DNA of 64,000 nucleotides from CAYSUS01 sp964434165. GTDB lineage: Bacteria > Planctomycetota > Planctomycetia > Pirellulales > Thermoguttaceae. Within the stretch, counting starts at the first letter, position 1. Each line of letters opens with the position of its first letter. Under the pieces are notes generated by a model. The model was given only the letters and a program-made list of their open reading frames with translations, was not told the origin of the DNA and ran no database searches. Positions 59,351-64,000 of this stretch are shown in pieces. The translations under genes were made by a program, and so were the position numbers. Where the stretch lies: assembly GCA_964434165.1 (NCBI GenBank), contig CAYSUS010000024.1:1-64000 (forward strand), given 5' to 3'.

Positions 59351-61981
59351 ATGACTCTCCGACGCCATGCTTCCCTGCTGCTCGCGGTAGTACTTGTGGC
59401 CGCCGTCTGTGGACCTGCCCAGGGACAGGTGATCTTCAACGGGATCAGCGGCGAGAGCCACCTGAGCATCCTCGGTTTCTCCGACACCGACGTCGTGATC
59501 GACGAGGAGGTCGCCCTCTGGCCCCTGTCGCTGCCGATCGACCGTACGATCGAGGGGAGCAGCGGCAGCGGCAGCGCGAAGGCGTCGATTCACGTCACGC
59601 CCGTCTTCGACCTGGACGGCTACCTTCGCGAGATCACGATCGGGGGCGAGGTGTCCGCCTCCGGGGCGTCCGATGCTGGGCATCCCGATCCGCAAGACGT
59701 GCAGGCCGAGTTCCAGCTCGACGTGCCCCTCATAACGCTCGGTCCGACTGAGATCACTGCGAACGGCAGCCTCGACTTCGCCGATGGAGCCTCATTCGGC
59801 GAAATGGAGGTTCTGGTCGATAGCAGCTTCCCCAATCAGGAGGTGTTCTCTTTTCTGGCGGACGGCTCAATGTCCAGCCTAACCATCAGCAACGAGATGG
59901 AAACGACCGAGTCCGCCTCGATGTTCCTCAGCGTTCTCGGTTACGCCAGCTCAAACGTCGGACGCCCCGACGAATCGGGTGAGCTGGACATCACCCTGAC
60001 GTTCGACGCTCAGATCGAGCCCCCGCCGGACGTGGACGAGCTTCGTTGGGATAGTCCCAGCGGCGGCTCGTTCGGCACCGCGGCCAACTGGGACCCTGAG
60101 CAGGTGCCGGAGGGGGACGACACGGCGATCTTCGACGCGGTCGGGACGTACACTGTCTCGCTGAGCGAAGACCGCACGCATCATACGGCGGAAGTGCGGA
60201 CTGGGTCGGTGACGTTCGCCACCGGCAGCAATCGGTACCTTCTCAGGAAGCTCCAGGTCGGAGGCAGCGGCCCGGCTTCTGTCACGGTACCGCCCAACCC
60301 GGCACACGACAGCGGCGTCGACGCCGACGAGATCATCGTGGCCGGCCAAAGCCAGCTCTTCACCAACGGCATGGTGTACGTGGGCGACGTGGACCTGCCC
60401 CCGACGGGAATGAACGGCGTTGACGTGGTCACCAATGTTCAAGCCGGGCACCTCGTCCGCGTGGAAGGCGGTTCGATCCTGTCGTCCGCGACCGGCTGGG
60501 TCAACGGCCCGGGCGCGGACGGCTCGCGCGCTCTGGTGGAGGTGCTCGGGGAAGGTTCATCATGGATGATCAGTACCCGGCTGACCGTGGGGCATCACCC
60601 ACAAGGCGGCTCCGGGATGCCCGGCGAGATCTACTCCAGCGGCCGAGTTCGCGTGGCCGGCGGAGGTCGCCTCGAGGCGACGTTCGGCATGATCATCGAT
60701 TCCGGCGAAGAGGGCACCGAGAGCCTCGTCGAAGTCCTCGGCACTGCGGACGGCGGCAACGGCCAGCCGAGTGAGCTGTTGGCCACGACGTTGACCGTAG
60801 GCAATCATGGCCGGGCCATGTTGACGGCCAGCGACGGTGCGCTCGTGAAGGCCGACGTGGTGAACATCGGCGTGCACAGTGCGACAAACGGCGACCCGCC
60901 TTCCCACGGCACCGTGGTGTTCGAGGGGCCCGACACGCGGCTCGCCGAATTCCTGGCCGTTGCCCCTGCGATCAACGTGGGAGGTCGAGGCGACGCGGTA
61001 CTGATCTTGCGGGACGGGGCTTCCATCACGGGCCTGCTGACGGTTGGGCTGGCCAACGGCTCGGAGGACGCCGAGGCGATCGTCCGCATCGAGGGCCGAG
61101 GGTCGACAACGCCGGCCGAGCAGCAGACCTCGGCCTTCCTCCCGGCGATCGCCATCGGCACTGGCGACGGCTCGACCCCGGGCCGGGGCGAGCTGCACAT
61201 CACGGCCGGCGCGCAGGTGCAGGCCTTCGACGTCGACCTGGCCACGGGAAGCCCGACCGGCGGTCGCGCGGAGCTCTCGGTTGACGGACACCAGACGCGG
61301 CTCGACGTCGGCAACAGGATCCTCGTCGGCGGCGGCAGCCCGGGGCACCTCTCCGTGACCGACTCGGCGATCGTGCACATGCCGGTTGGCGTGCTCACAG
61401 TTGAGGAGAACGGCACCCTCGAGCTGCGCTCGGGGGCCGAGTTCACGGCCGGCGGCGTGAACATCCACCCGGGCGGCACGGTGATCGGCGATGAGGGGAC
61501 GCTCCATGTGGACGAAAGCCTGGTCGTCAACAACGGCACCCTGCAAATCGGCTCATCGCCTGGGCGGTTCACCATCGACGGCGAGTACGAGCAGGGCCCC
61601 GACGGCGTGCTGGAGATGGAGATCGCCGGCCCCACGCCCGGCATGGAGCACGACCAGCTCGTCATTACCGGCGACGCCGTGCTCGACGGCACACTGGAGT
61701 TGTGGTTCCTCGACGGCTATGCGCCTGTGCCCGGCGACGCGTTCGAGCTGATTGCCATCGGCGGGACCATAAGCGGGGCGTTCGACACGGTGAACGTCTT
61801 CAACCTCGATCCCAGTTTCCAGTACGCTCTCTCCACCGCCGGCGGCGGCCTGGAGCTGACCGCGCTCTCCGACGGGGCTCTGATTCCCGAGCCGGGCACG
61901 TTCACCCTGGCGATTCTCGCGCTGGGGGGAATTGCGGGCTGCGGATGGCGACGCAGCAAGAAGCGGATCGGCCATCGCTGA
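59351..61981 (+). CDS. Large PEP-CTERM autotransporter-like beta-helix protein
   Basis: 876 residues from the ATG at 59351; an ATG at 59330 is an alternative. The signal peptide ends near AQGQ. Residues about 20-220 form a beta domain. WDSPSGGSFGTAANWDPEQV matches the strand found in autotransporter-associated repeat proteins of planctomycetes. A long beta-helix follows, with repeated motifs such as TRLTVGHHPQGGSGM, TTLTVGNHGRAMLTASDGAL, IAIGTGDGSTPGRGELHITA and RILVGGGSPGHLSVTDSAI. The C-terminus is PEP-CTERM: IPEPGTFTLAILALGGIAGC then GWRRSKKR. It is probably displayed or released at the surface by exosortase. Function unknown. Confidence 0.8.
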   Translation: MTLRRHASLLLAVVLVAAVCGPAQGQVIFNGISGESHLSILGFSDTDVVIDEEVALWPLSLPIDRTIEGSSGSGSAKASIHVTPVFDLDGYLREITIGGEVSASGASDAGHPDPQDVQAEFQLDVPLITLGPTEITANGSLDFADGASFGEMEVLVDSSFPNQEVFSFLADGSMSSLTISNEMETTESASMFLSVLGYASSNVGRPDESGELDITLTFDAQIEPPPDVDELRWDSPSGGSFGTAANWDPEQVPEGDDTAIFDAVGTYTVSLSEDRTHHTAEVRTGSVTFATGSNRYLLRKLQVGGSGPASVTVPPNPAHDSGVDADEIIVAGQSQLFTNGMVYVGDVDLPPTGMNGVDVVTNVQAGHLVRVEGGSILSSATGWVNGPGADGSRALVEVLGEGSSWMISTRLTVGHHPQGGSGMPGEIYSSGRVRVAGGGRLEATFGMIIDSGEEGTESLVEVLGTADGGNGQPSELLATTLTVGNHGRAMLTASDGALVKADVVNIGVHSATNGDPPSHGTVVFEGPDTRLAEFLAVAPAINVGGRGDAVLILRDGASITGLLTVGLANGSEDAEAIVRIEGRGSTTPAEQQTSAFLPAIAIGTGDGSTPGRGELHITAGAQVQAFDVDLATGSPTGGRAELSVDGHQTRLDVGNRILVGGGSPGHLSVTDSAIVHMPVGVLTVEENGTLELRSGAEFTAGGVNIHPGGTVIGDEGTLHVDESLVVNNGTLQIGSSPGRFTIDGEYEQGPDGVLEMEIAGPTPGMEHDQLVITGDAVLDGTLELWFLDGYAPVPGDAFELIAIGGTISGAFDTVNVFNLDPSFQYALSTAGGGLELTALSDGALIPEPGTFTLAILALGGIAGCGWRRSKKRIGHR

Positions 61982-61991
61982 TCGGCACCGG

Positions 61992-62071
61992 CCGCTCCCT
62001 CACGGTCGCGGTTCCGGTTGGATTGCACCTGCACGCTGCGACGCCTCGGAGCCGCGACCCTGAGGGAGCGG
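61992..62071. repeat. Inverted pair of the CCGCTCCCTCACGGTCGCGG family, copies 3 and 4
   Basis: CCGCTCCCTCACGGTCGCGG at 61992 and its inverse CCGCGACCCTGAGGGAGCGG ending at 62071 face each other about 35 bases apart. They form a large hairpin exactly between two convergent genes. Confidence 0.8.
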
Positions 62072-62082
62072 AACACCACACC

Positions 62083-64000
62083 TCACCGCGCCAAGAGGCT
62101 CACGGCCCGCACCGTCCGGGTCCGCTCCTCGATCTCGGCGGGCAGGTGACCCTTGAACCAGGCCTTGGCCCGGTAAGTGAACTCGCCGCCGGTGGGGAGG
62201 AAGTCCAGCGGCCGGTAGTGCGAGGCCAGCCCGGTGATCTCCGGCGGAGTCGAGTTGGGCTTCTCGTGGCAGCCCGCGCAGGACTTGGTCTCGCCGGGCC
62301 GAGGGTAGATCCACGTAAGCTGGTTGCCCAGCACGCGGCGGTCGCTGTCGAGCACCTGGAAGTGCAGGAGCCGGTCGGCCGGCACCTCGACGTAGAACGA
62401 GCCGTCCGGGGCCAAGGGGGCCATGCCCAGCACCCGGGCGAAGGTGCCGCCGTGGTTCTTCCACACCGGCTCGGGATTCGTGTGCGTGCTGTGGCGGCCG
62501 ACCTCGGGCACGCCCTCGATCAAACGCACCAGGCGGCCCCGCTCCGGTACGTCCTTCTCCTGCGTGTTGAACACCGTGGCGCAGAAGAACCGCCCACTGT
62601 ACGCCCCGCGCCTGGCCTGCGGCGGCTGAATCCGCGGCCGCTGCCGGGGGGCCAGCGGCCGGGCCTCGAAGTCCGCACGATTCGGGTCGTTGTAGACCAG
62701 CTCCAGCCCACCGGACTCCGGATCGAACACGTACAGCCCCAGATCGACCTTCGCGCGGTCGGGCGTCTTGAGAGAAGTGGCGCACAGGATCCGGCCGTCG
62801 GCAAGCGGCCACGGCGTGGTGTAGGCCCGCTCCTTGTAGTCCGGGCAGATCAACCGCTCGGTGAGCCGATCCGGGCCGATCAGCACCAGGCCGCCCTGCG
62901 TGGCCACGACGACATGCCGGCCGTCGGGCATGGGTTGGGCCTGCGTCATGCGCAGCACGCGGTGCGTCAGCGGGGCCTCCTGGCCGTCGGCCGGCGTGCG
63001 CGGGCCATGGTCCAGGCCCCGCCAAAACCGCCGCCGCTCCGGGCCGTAGAGCACCACGTCCTGCGTCCCGTCGGCGTGGGCCGCGTGCAGCGTCAGCTCG
63101 GTCTTGTTCCGCGAGTAGAAGACCTCCAGCCGGCTGAAGGCGAGCCGGCCGTCGGCGAGCAGCGACGGCTCGTTATCGCGCCCGATGTTCGCCGCGATCG
63201 GATGCAGGTCGCTGCCGTCGGCGTTCATCACGTACAGCGACGTGCAGGGGTAGCCGTGGTACTCGTCGCGGATGCCCAACCGGCTCGTGGCCACGGCGAT
63301 CCGGCCGTCGGCCAGCCATGTCGGTCCCACGTGGTGGTAGGGGCCCCGTGTGATTTGCCTAAGGCCCGAGCCGTCGCGGTTGACGATCCACACGTGCCAC
63401 CAGGGATCGTCCTGCCCGCGATGGGTGAAAATTACCTGACTGCCATCCCAGGAGACCTCGGGCGAGGCCACGTAACCGTCGGCGAAGCGGGTCAGGGGCC
63501 GGGCCTTTCCGTCGGGCCTAGACGGCGAGAGTACGAAGAGGTTTCGCCCGGGCCGGTACTCGGGGCCGGAGTCGGTCACCACGTAGGTCTGGCGCCAGCG
63601 GTCGGCCTGCTCGACCGTGCCGATCGTGTTGGGGATGCTGTTGTCGCCCTGGATGAACAAGAGTTCGGGGAGAAAGCCGTCCGAGGTCGTTTCGGACGGA
63701 GCCAAGGCGCAGGCCGTGGCTGCTACGTCAGGCTTGCGCGGCCCGACCGGCTCCGGGCGGAGCTCGATCCCGCGTGCCCGCAGCGCGTCCCTAGCCACGT
63801 GCTGCACGCTGCGGAAGTCGTGCGAGGTGGCCGCTTCGCGGAGCGCGGCCAGGGACTCCTCGTGGCCCAGGTCGGCCAGGGCCCTGGCCGCGGCGCGGCG
63901 GACCTCGAGCACCGAGCCCTGATCGTTGAGGATTCTCGCGATCAGGGCGGTGTGCTCCCTGGCCTCGAGGATGCCCAGCGCGCGGATCAGGCCCTCGCGC
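62083..64000 (-). CDS. HEAT-repeat / TolB-like propeller / c-type heme protein, partial at right edge (HzsA-like)
   Basis: The coding frame stays open from the stop at 62083 to the window edge, so the N-terminus is missing. Visible from the edge: HEAT repeats (LIRALGILEAREHTALIARI, VRRAAARALADLGHEESLAA), then a TolB-like propeller (VSWDGSQVIFTHRGQDDPWW, VGPTWLADGRIAVATSRLGI, LYVMNADGSDLHPIA). The C-terminal region has a heme-binding motif, KSCAGCHEKPNSTPP. This order resembles the hydrazine synthase alpha-subunit-like family widespread in planctomycetes that do not perform anammox. Export across the inner membrane is expected for heme attachment; the substrate is unknown. Confidence 0.78.
   Translation of the reverse strand, partial: REGLIRALGILEAREHTALIARILNDQGSVLEVRRAAARALADLGHEESLAALREAATSHDFRSVQHVARDALRARGIELRPEPVGPRKPDVAATACALAPSETTSDGFLPELLFIQGDNSIPNTIGTVEQADRWRQTYVVTDSGPEYRPGRNLFVLSPSRPDGKARPLTRFADGYVASPEVSWDGSQVIFTHRGQDDPWWHVWIVNRDGSGLRQITRGPYHHVGPTWLADGRIAVATSRLGIRDEYHGYPCTSLYVMNADGSDLHPIAANIGRDNEPSLLADGRLAFSRLEVFYSRNKTELTLHAAHADGTQDVVLYGPERRRFWRGLDHGPRTPADGQEAPLTHRVLRMTQAQPMPDGRHVVVATQGGLVLIGPDRLTERLICPDYKERAYTTPWPLADGRILCATSLKTPDRAKVDLGLYVFDPESGGLELVYNDPNRADFEARPLAPRQRPRIQPPQARRGAYSGRFFCATVFNTQEKDVPERGRLVRLIEGVPEVGRHSTHTNPEPVWKNHGGTFARVLGMAPLAPDGSFYVEVPADRLLHFQVLDSDRRVLGNQLTWIYPRPGETKSCAGCHEKPNSTPPEITGLASHYRPLDFLPTGGEFTYRAKAWFKGHLPAEIEERTRTVRAVSLLAR

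Noticed and set aside
58705..59487. Possible 260-codon minus-strand gene over direct repeat copy 2
   Set aside because: It extends into the PEP-CTERM gene, and the corresponding frame in copy 1 contains a stop; no motif found.
1..64000. CRISPR arrays, tRNA/rRNA genes, prophage or intact insertion sequences
   Set aside because: No regularly spaced repeats with unique spacers, no T-loop-like tRNA signatures in the gaps, and no transposase, integrase or phage structural motif was recognised.

Overview
The window reads as chromosomal DNA of a GC-rich planctomycete, most likely of the Pirellulales type. The support is indirect but consistent. There are two PEP-CTERM proteins, a secreted formylglycine-type sulfatase next to a GH5 glycoside hydrolase and a polysaccharide-lyase-like protein, a short membrane protein opening with the NPYQSP motif common in planctomycetes, many secreted beta-propeller, FG-GAP and beta-helix proteins, and diderm outer-membrane assembly lipoproteins (BamD-like, LptE-like). 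One 100-N run (28342-28441) shows that this is a draft assembly. I found no rRNA, tRNA, CRISPR array, complete insertion sequence or phage.

Layout. 1-8843: a secreted polymer-degradation cluster (heparinase/lyase-like, GH5, sulfatase, PhoD-like phosphatase). 8945-19334: ribD, ettA, a C-terminal processing protease, an MMPL/RND exporter and glnA. 19468-28038: a Uma2-type protein, metG, a zinc-ribbon protein, a LysM protein with a degenerate L,D-transpeptidase domain, pyrE, a nuclease-like hypothetical, and a HemX/CcsA-like membrane protein overlapping hemA. 28115-34101: a membrane protein with a 147-bp tandem repeat broken by the assembly gap, a HEAT/discoidin lipoprotein, an FG-GAP protein, a GspG-like pseudopilin, a receiver domain lacking its phosphoacceptor, and a GH43-like propeller. 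34564-43874: TrmH-type methyltransferase, purA-uppS-cdsA, a beta-helix protein, a decayed nucleotidyltransferase pseudogene, an NHL protein and a zinc-ribbon protein. 44173-55645: a compact housekeeping run phoH-pgpH-ybeY-corC-recO-bamD-like-lptE-folP-proA, then a solitary fliM. 55979-64000: a PEP-CTERM GDSL hydrolase, an NTF2-like protein between two long direct repeats, a large PEP-CTERM autotransporter-like protein, and the C-terminal part of a HEAT/propeller/heme protein that runs off the right edge.

How the genes work together. The left cluster fits extracellular attack on sulfated polysaccharide. The phoH-lptE run combines RNA maturation, cyclic-di-AMP turnover, recombination repair and outer-membrane biogenesis. 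purA-uppS-cdsA joins purine, undecaprenyl and phospholipid precursor synthesis. HemX-HemA is a classical tetrapyrrole pairing.

The most unusual theme is the density of small dispersed repeats: at least eight palindromic or heptad-periodic families. Two of them appear to have entered coding sequence, as the C-terminal tail of HemX and the N-terminus of the LptE-like protein. I did not find a clear new defence or biosynthetic system. The best leads are this repeat invasion, the 1.7-kb-spaced direct repeats around the NTF2-like gene, the degenerate L,D-transpeptidase with a poly-G tract, the phosphoacceptor-less receiver, and the tandemly repeated membrane protein.
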